64,000 nt of DNA from Porpolomopsis calyptriformis (taxonomy: Eukaryota > Basidiomycota > Agaricomycetes > Agaricales > Hygrophoraceae): positions 744,001 to 808,000 of the forward strand of contig OX621165.1 of assembly GCA_951640195.1 (NCBI GenBank). Reading direction: 5' to 3'. The notes beneath the pieces are model-generated. The model saw only the letters and a list, made by a program, of their open reading frames with translations. It was not told the origin of the DNA and searched no databases. This document shows, piece by piece, positions 21,968-33,554 of this stretch (positions are counted from its first letter, which is position 1; each line of letters starts with the position of its first letter). Both the position numbers and the translations under genes were made by a program.

Positions 21968-22634
21968 CTATGAGCTGTCCTCGGATGGACTACTTGAGCG
22001 AGAACTTGAGTCTGAACCTGATGGTGGTCCGCTCGAGCCCCACCATCCCGACCACCAGCCGTCTCTCTTCGCAGATACAGCACTACCTCCGCCACCACCG
22101 GAACCGGACCTCGGGGACACACCCGCACGACTCTTCTCCTCCAGTATTTCCCTCGCCCCACGCGGAACCAGCCCTCTCCCCATCGTCCCAGAGACCTCCG
22201 CCCGATGAGCCTCCTCCGCCAGCCTGAGCCGACCCTCAAACTCCCTCTTCTCCTTCTCCATTTTCTCCTCTCTCCTCTTCTCCATGTCCGCCTCGACGGG
22301 CGTCTTCCCGGCCTCGATGTCGGCATTCCGCCGGCCGAGCGAGTACGTCCCGACGACGATGGCGCAGATGGTGAGGCCCTGGGCGAGGACGCGCACCCGT
22401 AGCCAGTTGTTGAAAGAGCGTGACTCGCCGCGTCGCATTTTGACCATGGCGACGACTAGGGCGGCGGTCGTCGCCAGTGCGCCTGGAGTGAATGCGTTAG
22501 AATCGGGTATGCGATATGAGTGCTTGGGGAAACACGTTACCGACGGGGACGAAAGGGTTCTCCTTGAACTTTCGTGTAGCCTTTTCTCTGTAAGACCCCC
22601 CTGTTCCGTACCTTTTCATGGATTGTGCGCTCAT
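21968..22634 (-). CDS. RCF1: Respiratory supercomplex factor 1 (HIG1 domain)
   Basis: Two exons (22634-22541, 22482-21968) join in phase to 202 residues. The HIG1 domain reads KFKENPFVPVGALATTAALVVAMVKMRRGESRSFNNWLRVRVLAQGLTICAIVVGTYSLG, with two membrane hairpin segments split by a short loop. The tail is a charged coiled coil (EADMEKRREEKMEKEKREFEGRLRLAEEAHRAE), as is common in fungal Rcf1, followed by a Gly/Ser-rich end. Rcf1 joins complexes III and IV in the inner mitochondrial membrane. The gene is convergent with ISD11; the two stop codons are 48 nt apart. Confidence 0.92.
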
Positions 22635-22728
22635 TTTGGGTTTGGAGTTGATAACGTTATCAGTTGAGAGTTATCAGAAATATCACATTCTGCTTCATTG
22701 TATTTCTTGTCCATGAAATCTCTCCTTC

Positions 22729-23703
22729 CCAACACCACCAAGGCAAACGAGCCTTTATAATCTCCTTAGCTGTATCAACTATACCATCCTATAATATAAA
22801 CACGAGGTTATGAACGTTTACCCATGGCCGTTGTGGATTATTCGAAGCCAGCGCCAACACAATTTGTTCCAGGCAAGGTGAAGTGATCTGAGACCATAAT
22901 ACGGGGTGCTCAACAGTAGCGTGTCAAGCTCGACGAAGAGTATAGGCGGATAGAGCGAAGATGGGTGTTGTGAGAGAAGTTGTTTTTAAGGAGACCTGTA
23001 ATATTAATAAGATAGTGTAAAGGCGTAACATGATGGAAACTCGCTAACGTTGCGGGAGCCCATAGGCGTCGACAAGATGTTCAACATGCCCTAGCTCCTC
23101 CAATAGCATACCCACATCCTTGAGATCCACCTCATCCACAGATCTGAATTCGAGGGTGCGCACAATAGGATGCGACTCAAGGCGGAGGAGCTGGTTGAAA
23201 AATCTCGCCTGGAATGAAACCAGTCTGATTGACGTGATGTTGAGAGGGAGAGGGAGTACAGGTACGAGGTACGTGTCCCAGTGCGCACTGTTGCATGAAA
23301 GTTCCCTTAATGATGGGAACGACGCCATTGATTCATTCATCTGCGCTGAAGTGTCGAATTGGATGGACGATATCTCCAGCTTTTCGACATGACGGAAGCC
23401 AGATAATAGAGTGGAGCGTGCCGTATCGTCGAGCAATCCCCATCGCAATATGTTGTAGGGATGTCGCAATGAGAGGTAATGTCTTGCTCCGCCAGGGAGC
23501 ATCATGCTTGAGATCTCGCCCACAGAGGAACAAGTGGCGAGTATATGTGCGGAGATGGGCTGGCGATATCCGAGTATCTCTCGCAGGAGAAGATCGCGAA
23601 AGAGGATAGACCAACTGAAAAAATGCTTTGTTAAGCTGCAAGCACGGAAAGTGTCCACATCGCGATGTCTGTTGAGATTATCAATGACGATTTTATATAG
23701 CGA
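22729..23703 (-). pseudogene. Decayed copy of the neighbouring F-box-like gene
   Basis: This is a second copy of the gene at 23858-24987, in the same orientation. It retains RACSLTKHFF.WSILFRDLLLRE, LLDDTARSTLLSGFRHVEKLEIS, SFPSLRELSC and LPLNITSIRLVSFQARFFNQLL, and the equivalent intron donor after LPQ. The start codon region reads ATATAAAATCGTCATTGATAATCT without an ATG. The stretch matching TYVRSLFLYEG ... ALPLIATSLQH is in a different frame from the parts on either side, so there are at least two frameshifts. About 30 nt is missing near RHVTTLKLQ. The last exon (22729-23010) is also degraded. Confidence 0.75.
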
Positions 23704-23857
23704 CGTGGAGACGGGAAGACATGTGGGTGAATGAATAAATACAGTCTATATCATCTTGAATGGAACTGTCGCGTCTTAATGATTTCTTGGAAGAGGATAG
23801 GCACGCAGAAACTGGCTTATGCGGAGCCACCTATACTGCGCTCGTCTTTCTGAACAA

Positions 23858-24987
23858 CTATTTTAGGTCCAACACCACCAAGGCACCACGATCCCTGAGT
23901 AAAGGCAAACGGGCCTGTATAATCTCCTTGGCTGCCGGTCTGTACCAAATGCTATCCGACAATATAAAGACGAGGTGGTGAAGGTTCGTCCATCGCTGTT
24001 GAAAATAGTCGTCTATTTGAGGCCAGTCGACTCTATCCAAATCGACCAAAGACGGGAGGCTTATTTCCAACACAATTCGTTCCAAGCGAGGCGAGGCGAT
24101 CTGAGACCATAATATATCAGCCACACTCCCTGGGCGGAATGCGAAGATCAGCCTGTAGTCGAGGCGGATAGAGCGAAGATGGGTGTTGTGAGAGAGGTTG
24201 ATGTTGCTTTCGCGCAGACCTGTAATTTGTTTACGAATAAGACAGTGGAAAGGTGTAGCATGATGGAAACTTGCTGACGTTGTGGATTGCGATAGAACCC
24301 ATAGGAGTGTGATTCCAGGTGGAGGCGTTCAAGATGCGATCCTAGCTTCTTCAGTAGGACACCCATATCGTTAAAATCCTCCCAACGGATAAGGTTGAAT
24401 TTGAGGATGCGGACAATAGGATGCGGCTCGATGCTCAAGAGCTGGTCGAAAAAACGCGTGTGGAACGAAGAGAGTGTGATCGAGGTGATATTGAGAGGCA
24501 GAGGGACCACAGGTAGAAGGTATGCGTCCCATAACGGGGAGGAGCACGAAAGATTCTTCAAGGATGGGAACGACGCAATTAATTCGTTCAATTGCGCTGA
24601 CGTCTCGAATCGGCAAAACGTTATCTCCAGCTCTTCGACCTCACGGAAGCCAGATAATAGCATGGAGCGTGCGGTATCGTCGAGGAATTCCCATTCCAAT
24701 GACTGAAGCTTGAGTGTTGTGACGTGCTGTAGAGATGTCGCGATGAGAGGTAATGCGTAGTTCAGCCACGGATCTACACCTTCTCCCTCATAGAGGAACA
24801 AGGAACGAACGTATGTGTAGAGATTGGTTAGGGGTTCGAGGCGCATTTCTCGCAGGTGAAGATCGCGAAAGAGGATGGACCGGCTGGCATGCAAAAATGC
24901 TTTGCATGTTAAGCTGCAAGCATACAAAGCGGCGACGTCGTTGTGTAGATTATCGATGATAATTTTGTACAATTCGAGGGGTAACAT
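23858..24987 (-). CDS. F-box-like / leucine-rich protein
   Basis: Exons 24987-24279 and 24219-23858 join in phase to 356 residues. The start MLPLELYKIIIDNLHNDVAALYACSLTCKAFLHASRSILFRDLHL has the form of a fungal F-box (LPxE ... I ... L ... CSLxCKxFxxxxRxxLFRxL). The rest has irregular leucine-rich segments (VTTLKLQSLEWEFL, VEELEITFCRFET, LKNLSCSSP, ITSITLSSFHTRFFDQLL). Such proteins usually act as SCF ubiquitin ligase adaptors, and large lineage-specific families are typical of Agaricomycetes. The substrate is unknown. The start codon is only 34 nt from the URM1 stop codon on the same strand, so its promoter must lie within the URM1 gene. Confidence 0.75.
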
Positions 24988-25021
24988 GTGAACGTGACTG
25001 AGTGACGAGTGCTACTCCGAT

Positions 25022-25409
25022 TCAGCCTCCGTGTAGAGTAGAGATGAACACAATCTCGTCGTTCGGTTGAAGGATATAATTTCCCTCGCCCTCAAGCTCC
25101 CAATCTGTATCATTGACTAAAACCAAGATTCCAGGTCGTCTAAGAGCAATTAGCCGGCGAAATTTCTTTCACGTTGGAAGTGACTGACACGGTGCCGTTC
25201 TCAACGAACAGCTCAACCCGCTCTTTCAAATGATGGTCGCGAATGTGGTGGATCAAATAATTTATATCTGCAGGCTTGTCATCGGAGACGAATGCCGGGA
25301 TCGTCAAGTCCATTTTGAGTGGATGTGGTGGCTCATGGCTGAAGAGGTATTCCAGACCACCGCTGAACTGGACGTTGAGGTTGAGAGTGATGAACTCGGG
25401 TTTGGACAT
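25022..25409 (-). CDS. URM1: Ubiquitin-related modifier 1
   Basis: Exons 25409-25189 and 25139-25022 join in phase to 112 residues. The ubiquitin-like beta-grasp part ([17 protein letters not shown] ... [38 protein letters not shown]) ends in the double glycine needed for activation. Urm1 carries sulfur for thiolation of wobble uridine in tRNA and can be joined to proteins. The ATG at 25409 was chosen because it directly precedes the conserved start of the fold. Confidence 0.93.
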
Positions 25410-25450
25410 CAATCGCTATGTTTTGTCATGTTGACTGACGTCGTTCTCAA

Positions 25451-26713
25451 ATGGACTTGAATTCGCTCCCTGTCGACACCTCCAATCCTGCTGTCCGTCA
25501 GTACCTTTCGCTCATCAGGTAATCTTCGACCTCGTTCTTTCACTTTCGGCGCTGATCAGTGCGTAAAGGCTACAGGTATTGACCCCCCTCTCGCTTCTCA
25601 TAAACATAGCCACTCTTCTTGTCTGCGCAACAGTCGCAAAGCCCACCATCGGCACGGTTTTTCACACAGCACTCTTCCTATGCCTTCACTCATTTGTTTA
25701 CTCAGGAGGGATATCTAAGCAATTCCCTACATCCATATCCCCAAACCCTGCCCTGACCGCTATATATATTCTGGCCATATGGATCGGTCAGGTCGGCTAT
25801 TGTGTCCTTCTCGTCGTTGCGAGGAAGCCAGAGACCAAAGTCAGTTTTAGAATCTTTCCTGAACCCGTAATTTTGACCTTTACCTTAGGAAACAATTGTA
25901 AAAGGAGTTGGTCTTGCCCTCGTGTTTGCCAACTGGTTTATGGCAACATGGGCGATCGCCTGGGTGCGTGCGGTTACTCGCCACAACACATCACGCTATT
26001 GACATAATCACAGGTTCTACAATTTTTCATCTTCGCCACCCTTCTCCAAGGCTTTCTCTTGGCCTGCCTCGTTTACTCCAACATTGCCCTGTTGATTTAT
26101 CACCCGCCCACCTATTCTCGTCCATTCGACATAGCACTTATTCATGCTCCGCAACGATTATATTTAATCTTGCCATTGTCCGTTCTCTTCCCATATTCGC
26201 TATTGTATGTCGTTGCTCGGCCCCACACTTTCACTTTTTTTACCCTCCATTAGCATAAGTCTGGGCCTGGCTTATCATCCTGACGGCCGAGACTACGCGG
26301 CCCACCCCTGGCCTGGCTTCGGCGTTGTGTTCGGCACCAATTTACTCGGCTTCCTTGTCACCCTTATCCGAGGGGACATCGTGTGGTGCGTGGCCGCAAC
26401 TTGGATATGTGTGAGCATCTGGTCCCAACAGCCAAAAACCGTGCCCGTTCATGTGAGTGGTTTTTCAATCGACAGCTGGCCAGAATTTGATGGTGAAATA
26501 TTTTAGATTACGGAGATCTTATTCACGGTATTACATCCACTGGCACTATTGCTGTCATATGCCTACGCCTGGTTCCACCGAGAAGGACGGATTGCATTGC
26601 CACCTGACAGAGAAGCGCACGGCCCGAGTGGGCATGAAAGGCTGAATCCGCGAGTTCAGAATGGGGAGCGGCAGGGGCCTACGGAAATCGACGCGGAGGC
26701 ACTTTGGGGTTGA
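25451..26713 (+). CDS. Multi-pass membrane protein of unknown function
   Basis: Six exons (25451-25518, 25569-25839, 25889-25963, 26014-26204, 26254-26452, 26507-26713) join in phase to 336 residues. There are about eight hydrophobic segments, for example VLTPLSLLINIATLLVCATV, ALTAIYILAIWIGQVGYCVLLVV, GVGLALVFANWFMATWAIAW, VLQFFIFATLLQGFLLACLVYSNIALLIY, YLILPLSVLFPYSLLFI and LFTVLHPLALLLSYAYAWFH. The short N-terminus and charged C-terminal tail have no motif. The general layout resembles fungal DUF1774-type proteins, but I am not sure of that. It is divergent from URM1, with 41 nt between start codons. Confidence 0.75.
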
Positions 26714-27057
26714 TGGTGTGGGATTGAGATGGACTGTATTTTATCGCATACTGTATGAACTACAAAAGATTGTCATGTTAGATCCTCAATCGTCCTTGAA
26801 TAAATTGTATCAATCTTTCAATTAATGCTCCGGCTTTGAATTCCGAATGACAGTGCCGTTTGCAAGATCCTCATCGCACCGCGCATTAGCATGCTTTTTC
26901 AGCTGCGTCCTTCTCTGCATCTAGAGTCGTGGTCGCAACTTAATGATACAGTGGGCGCGCCACGTGCGTAATAATCACGTGACAAAAAAACTTCAGCAAC
27001 TACCGGAGCAATCTCCGGAGCAGCACCGGAGCACAGTACAGTCATCATCTCACAGGG
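26714..27057. other. Intergenic: HUB1 promoter
   Basis: Two CACGTG boxes occur close together (26961-26966 and 26976-26981), followed by three CCGGAGCA-like repeats just before the HUB1 start. Nothing coding is seen. Confidence 0.55.
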
Positions 27058-27439
27058 ATGCCGCTAATTGAAGTACGTACTGATACAATTCGATATTTTC
27101 GATCTGATAACCGACTTGGATTCCTCAAGGTCATCGCAAACGATCGTTTAGGACGTAAAGGTATGCGCCCTTTTCTACACGCTGCACGAATCTCATCGGA
27201 ATGTTCGACGAGTTCGCGTAAAGTGCAGTCCGGATGACACCATAGGAGACTTGAAGAAGTTGATTGCGGCTCAGACGGGGACCGATTGGACCAAGATCCA
27301 GCTGAAAAAATGGTTGCGTTGCCTCACTCGAGCTTTCCCTTACCGAGCTCACCGCATGTATAGGTATAGCATTTTCAAAGACCATGTCACTCTCGCCGAT
27401 TATGAAATTAACGACGGAATGAGCCTGGAAATGTATTGA
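27058..27439 (+). CDS. HUB1: Ubiquitin-like splicing modifier HUB1 (UBL5)
   Basis: Four exons (27058-27072, 27130-27160, 27213-27312, 27364-27439) join in phase to 73 residues. The sequence starts [20 protein letters not shown] and continues with [17 protein letters not shown] ... [31 protein letters not shown], matching HUB1/UBL5 along its whole length. HUB1 binds the spliceosomal protein Snu66 without covalent attachment and affects the use of weak 5' splice sites. The protein ends in a single tyrosine, where the family usually has two (EMYY or ELYYQ). Exon 1 codes for only five residues. Confidence 0.92.
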
Positions 27440-28493
27440 TTACTTGGCGTGGTATTTTCGCAGCTGGTTAGGTACAAAAGTGTGGATGAGGCCGTAATGT
27501 GTAATAAAAAAGCTACTTTGAAACAAAAAAATTTCTCGTCACCGAACGGGTAATATTTGGCTGGACCGGAGGACAGTTTTCAGCGCAGGTCTACCCGGGA
27601 TGTTTTTGCGACGTACAGTTGTTCGCGACATGTCTCTACACTCGAGCGGACATCCTGCCGCCCTGAGGTGCATACGAAAACCGCGTGCGACTATATGAGT
27701 CCTTTGAGTCTGCTTTAACAGCATCACAAGTGAGCAATAGCTTCACAGTGAGATCATACCCATTCTGAATCGCAAACAAAAGAAGCAATCAATGATTCAA
27801 GTCCTTCAAGTCTGCTTTAACATTATCCCTAGAAAGCAGCAGATTCACAATGATATCATCGATCACCACTTTTGTATGCAACTCAAAGCGAGAACGATGC
27901 CAGGTGTTAGCTGTTGCTCACTCGAGATGACATTAAAGCGGACTCAGAGGAATCTTATCGTCGATCGCCGCTTTCATATGCAGCTCAGGGAGGTATGACG
28001 CAAGCCTCTCGAGTCTGTTGTAAACTAATCCTAAGCAAGACGGTTAGCAAGAGGAGTCACGCCCAAGACCATTAGCCCACCTCAGCATCTTGGTGTTGGA
28101 GCGCTGTTCACGCTGAAGATAGGAGGGGTTGAAAAGCTGACTTTAGCATTTAAAGTCAGCTTTTATCCTCGGCGCTGAGCTTATGTCTCGGAGCCTGCCT
28201 TGTCATTCAGATAACACATGCTAGCGAGCTTACTAAACAACTCACGGACGCGTTGTCGCAGCTCTCTCAACGTTCAGAATGTCGGCAAAAAAAAAAAGGA
28301 ATAAAACCATGTACAGTGAAGGACCGCACTTGATCCCAATAGCTTCTTGTTGAGTTCTGAGGAGGGTTGGCAACGTGGTGAAGACATGAGAAAAAATATG
28401 AGGGAGAGTTCCAAGGTCCGCTAAGAAGTCCGCCACCATTCTTGGCGCGAGACGCGACGCGTTTGGAGCTGAAATTCTTTCCCACCGAGCAAT
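27440..28493. other. Intergenic with diverged inverted repeats
   Basis: A block of about 65 bp at 27655-27728 recurs in inverse orientation at 27928-27995: AAAGC(A/G)GACTCA(A/G)AGGA then C(A/G)TATGCA(C/G)CTCAGGG(C/A)GG, read on opposite strands. A third, weaker copy lies at 27800-27890. A perfect hairpin lies at 28132-28164. No coding feature is supported. Confidence 0.6.
28132..28164. repeat. Perfect 13-bp hairpin
   Basis: AAAAGCTGACTTT (28132-28144) and its exact complement (28152-28164) flank a 7-base loop. It is about 330 nt before the SCC3 start and may be part of a small inverted-repeat element. Confidence 0.8.
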
Positions 28494-31400
28494 ATGACTG
28501 ATGAAGACACAGCACCACGTCGTTCGCAACGAGATAGAAGACCTGCAAAGGCTTTTCTAGGTACGTACATCTTTCTTAGCCTCGCTTATCACTTTGCCAA
28601 ATCCCTCCAGCTGGGGAGTCCAGCAAGCGCAAACGCGACGATACCGACACCGAAGGGGAATATTTAGAGCCATCTGACTCAGAAGATCTACAAGATGATG
28701 AGGATAAGGGAGAATATGACGCGCCAAGGCCAAAACCGAGGCCTTCACCAACAAAACGCAAGGCGAAAGGAGTTCCGAAGGTTAAAGGCCCACCTGCTCC
28801 CAAGAAGTCCCGCACAACGAAGGCCAATGCCACAAAAGCAGGAAAAACCACCAAGTCCACCTCTCGTAAACCGAAAAAAGCCGCGAACGCTGACGGTCCG
28901 TTCGATGCCATGAAGATTGCATTGGAAACCAAAATCGCGGGAGACAACCCTCTCTTCAGTCTGTTGAAAGCTTTTCTCATGTTCGTGTCAAGGTCTGACG
29001 TTATGAACAGACGCTATCATCAACCCTGCGGCTTCATTGCAAGGGACAGCGGAGGATTTCCTGGAATCCCTCACACAATCACCTGGTCCTGCTCAGGCCG
29101 AACTGATTAACCTGATTTTGCGTGCCTGTGGATGTAATAACTCGGTAGATGCTGATGAAGCGCTTGATTACGACGGCGTTGTCGATGCTCTCGACACCTT
29201 CACCGAAGGCTTGAAACAAGTAATTAATTGAGAAACTCTCCCTCCTTTTATGTCTGACATGTACCCCAACGCAGGATGACTCGCCCGTCTATCCACTCAC
29301 GTCAAAACTACCAGTGTTCAAGAAATTTCGCAAATCTCTGGCCGAATTCATTCAACGCTTGATTGCATCTGCAGCCGATTTGGGGTCACTTTATACCTCT
29401 GAATTGATGGAGACGCTGCAGACTTGGGTCGTTGCCATGTCATCATCTCAGATTCGTAGTTTCCGCCACACGGCCACTGTCGTCGCGTTAGAAGTTGAGA
29501 CTGCCTTATGTGAAGTCGCCGCCAGTGTCGAGAAGGAGGCAGAGGTGGTGGGGAGGCAAAAGGAAGGTGAAAGGAAGCGTAAGGCTTCAAATAAGGGAAA
29601 GGGTGTCAGAGAGAAGGACCTCGAGGACAAGGCAGTGGAGGTGAGAAAACGAAGAACGAAACTTGCCGAATTTATCAAGGAATTTGTGGACGGGTCAGTT
29701 GATCAATTTCTTCTATCTTATGCCCATGTACGTGACGATTCTACAGTGTATTTGTTCACCGCTATCGTGATCTGGATCCCAACATCCGCGCGGAGTGTGT
29801 ACGTGCCCTTGGGCTTTGGTTTAAAAAGTACCCGGGACATTTCCTGGACGGTGCCTATTTACGCTACGTTGGATGGGTGCTCTCCGATTCTGCAACACCG
29901 GTACGCCTAGAGGCTGTCAAGGCGTTATCTGGGGTTTATGCTCAAGTCGATTACATCGGTTCCCTGAACCATTTCACCGAACGTTTCAAACCGCGCCTGG
30001 TTGAGATGGCAGCAGGTGATACCGAGTTAGGAGTCAGAGTTGCGGTAATTCAAGTTCTTCAGGCGATCGATGGCCACTCCCTACTCGAAGATGAAGAGAG
30101 GGAAAAACTGTGTTTATTGGTGTTTGATGAAGAAGCCAAGGTGAGAAAGGCAGTGAGTGGGTTCGTGAGGGGTGTGTGGCAGGAGTCGGTCGATGACTCT
30201 GTCGCTGGAAAAACAGCCACCGAAAAGGACCAGACCATGGCCGGCGCGAAGGCGCTGGCAGTACTGCTTGTTAAGTGGGGGAAAATGTTGGAAAATGTAC
30301 TGGGCAGAGAAACCGAGGACGATGATAGTGAAAGTGCGAGTGGGACGGATGCAGACGCTATGCCCTCTCTTGCTAGCGGTTTGGAGGGAGCGACTACGGC
30401 CGGACTCCCCCGTCAGAAAGGACGAACCGCACTTGCAGCGGAGGCTCTGTGGGAGGATGTTGAACCTGTCAAGGACTGGGAAGGCCTTTTGGATGTGTTG
30501 TTACTTGATCATTCGGCTGCTCGTGAAGACGAACTCGAAGGGAACACACTGGCTCGAGCGACAGGGAAACCCAATGCAGAGGATTTGATCGTGGATGAGG
30601 CATGGAGATTGGAGGAAGAGGAAGAGAGTGTGTTAATCGAGGTCCTTGTGGCTGGCATTCACCGCGCGAAGGTCGATGCACTAACTGGCAAGAAGGTGTG
30701 TGCGGCTTTGCGAACATGGATAGGACTATCTTTGAAATTGGATGCGCCTTATAGGAGGGGGACGATGTTACGAGCGACATCACGCGAGCTTTGATCAAGA
30801 GCCTCCCTCGGCTCTTCCTCAAACACCAAACAGACCCGAAGCGAATCGCGAATATTCTTATACTTCCGACTCTCATGAATCTGGAATTGTACTTGGAAAT
30901 GAGGATTATTCCAGTGCGTCTGCCTTCTACTTTCCTGCAAGTGTTCCCCTAATGCATCGAAAGGCCTACGCTAGTCTCTGGGACGACGTCACGAAGCAGT
31001 TCTTATCACACTCTTCGCCCACGGTCCTCTCACACGCTGTTGCTGTGATACGACATTTTCTGGATGCTACCAGCCTTTCAAATACGAATAGCGGCAAGAT
31101 CCTTGAACTAGAAGATGAGCTATCTACATCACTGCGGGATATTGTGGCTGGAAGGGAGGAAATCGAGGTTGCCTCTTTCACGGAAGACGAAGTGCGTTCT
31201 TTGGGAACACTCTGCACGCGTTTGGCCGTTCTCGCTGGAACTCGAGACATGACTACTTGGATTGAGGAGAATGAAGGAGGAAAGCAAAGCAGTGCGTGGG
31301 ACATCATCAGCGCTCTGGTTGATCGTGGCAGACTAGGTTATAAGGAGGAGGAGATGGTCTGGTTCCCTAACATCTAATCGACGCCAGATCGTACTGATTT

Positions 31401-33353
31401 TCGTGATTCCTAGATGGTTGATCAGGCCATTCGTCTACTTGGCTTGCATATTCTATGGAAGTCACGGCTCTTGACCGCGGTTGTGGATCCTTTACCTGAG
31501 GCTGCCAAATTCACTGAAACACTTCGTGAACAACGAGGGGCACTTTTGGAAAGACTTATCGAATACGCTGTTGGCACGCAGTCGAACACCGCGGAGGGAG
31601 TGAAACGGGCGGTGAGTGTCTTTCTAGTTAATTCTCAACATCCATATCTCATTGTTGTCTGAAGGCGTTCCACAATCTAATGAATCTACACATCTTGTTT
31701 TGCCCAACGCAAACAATCGGGACCGACGGTAGTCCGCTACCTCTCGCACCCTTAGCACTCACTCTGGATGACGAAGCACAATATCGTTGTGCCGGGTTCA
31801 TTCAGGCCGAAATCGAACGGTATGCGGAGAACATTGATGATGGATCAGCCACAGCGGATGAAACTGCTAGCGATAGTGACTCCGCGAATGACAAAGAACC
31901 AGAAGAGAACATAGAAAAGCTAAAAAATGGGACTGGGAAGAGAAAACCTTCAGGTACAGCAGGTAAGGAATTTCTTCTCTAGTCCAGTCCAACTTAGTAG
32001 CCCTTCTTCATTAGTTACCCCAACTTCACGTGTCACACTCGAGAGGGAGTATGTAGTCGTAGAGGTCATCTCAACGTGCCTACGCGCTATTCGTGCCGGT
32101 GCAATGCATCCGTCACACGGCGCCGTCCTCCTCGCCCACTATGGCCGACTAGGTGCAACCTTTGACTTATGTTGCAAGGTAGTCGTGGACGTCCTGCGTG
32201 AGGAAGGCATGTATCGCGACAATGGTGAATTGGTTGTCACAGTTGTGGTGCAAGCCCTGCAAGAGGTCCGTGGGGCCACAATAATCTAACATATTTCAAT
32301 AACTTATTGATGCGACAGTCATTCACTCTGGTTTTGGACCGTGTTGTTCACGACGCAACACACTCCATCGCATTGTCAAAACTCTTAGTTTCGTGTATTT
32401 TGCTTCGCGGCGCTCAACTCTCCATCATCCGACGACTTGATAGTCAATTCACTGTCAGAATCCACACCACTTTGCTGACGTGGATCGGCAAGCGGCTGGC
32501 AATGTATGAAAAGAATAAGCACACCAAGTCTCGCAAGATAGCCATCACGTTTTTCCGGGTGTTGTTGCCTTTACTATTGGTCGAAAGCAGCGATGCCGAG
32601 GCGATGTGCGTGCCTTCTGTTTTGTTAACTGCACATTGGCAATTTACAATTCTTTGCAACTCATCAGTAAAGCTCACATGGACCAAGTGCTCACGCAAGC
32701 CAACGTAGATATCTCACCATCTTCGAAGCTTTGGGAACCTCAGCGAGCATACGAGAAACGGTTGAGCAAAGCAATGTCAAAGGAGAAAGGTACGACCTTT
32801 TCTGTTTTACCTTGGTATGCAAATCAATCAAGTTTATCTGTCAGGGGGCAAGAAAAAGGAGCGCAAGTCCCGACGCAAGGGCGAAAAGACGGCAGCCGAA
32901 ACAACAAGCGAGGAGGAAGGAGGTGATGTCTCGGAGACCTTGCTTGATGAGCAAGCAATTGTACCCCGTCCCTACCCCAAACCACGTCCTGTCGAGGCTG
33001 AAAACCCTCTTCCTACGATGGATATGGAACAAATCGAGCGAGAAGCCGTCATCGAGAATGATGCAGAACACCACTTCCTTTCTACGCCGACGACTCGGCC
33101 ACGGCCAAAGGCTACTTATCGAACCCGGTCGCCAACGAAATCGCCGACGAAATCGAAAGCTACCCCCCTCTCAAATGCAGACGTCAACGGACATACAACA
33201 CCAATGTCACGAAAACGCACAAGGCAGAACGATGATCAAGAGCCCCTCGCCGCAGATCAAAGTGCAGAGAACGTTGGTGCCGATCTGTCTTTGTCTCGTG
33301 AACCAACGCCAACAGGCGACATACAAATTCGACGGAAACGAATCCGCCATTAA
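28494..33353 (+). CDS. SCC3: Cohesin subunit SCC3 / STAG
   Basis: Thirteen exons, starting 28494-28560, 28611-28958, 29011-29219, 29275-29693, 29747-30695 and 30755-30913 and ending 32845-33353, join in phase to about 1,402 residues. After a basic N-terminus (PRRSQRDRRPAKAF) comes NPLFNAIINPAASLQGTAEDFLESLTQSP, then the STAG domain (KFRKSLAEFIQRLI ... QTWVVAMSSSQIRSFRHTATVVALEVETALCEVA). Next is the stromalin conservative domain (IKEFVDGVFVHRYRDLDPNIRAECVRALGLWFKKYPGHFLDGAYLRYVGWVLSDSATPVRLEAVKAL). HEAT-like helices fill the middle, and a charged tail ends RRKRIRH. It holds sister chromatids together as part of cohesin. The intron at 30696-30754 is easily missed because the frame stays open through most of it. 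Confidence 0.95.
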
Positions 33354-33554
33354 CCGAACTGCTACCTTATTTTTTTTCCCTCTTTCTTTGGGTTTCTCAC
33401 ACCTGTTGTGTTTGCTTTCTGATACTATTGCGTGTAATTGTAATGTGCTAGCATAGATAATGATATGGAAAAGTCGATAAGTTATAAATGAAATGGGAAG
33501 GAAATGATGAAAGAATGTGTACGTTATAACATCAGTATATATTCGGGAATGGTC

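Noticed and set aside
28959..29010. A GC-AG intron in SCC3 starting at the GCTTTT after LLK
   Set aside because: A normal GT donor at 28959 gives the conserved NPLFNAIINPAASLQ sequence in frame.
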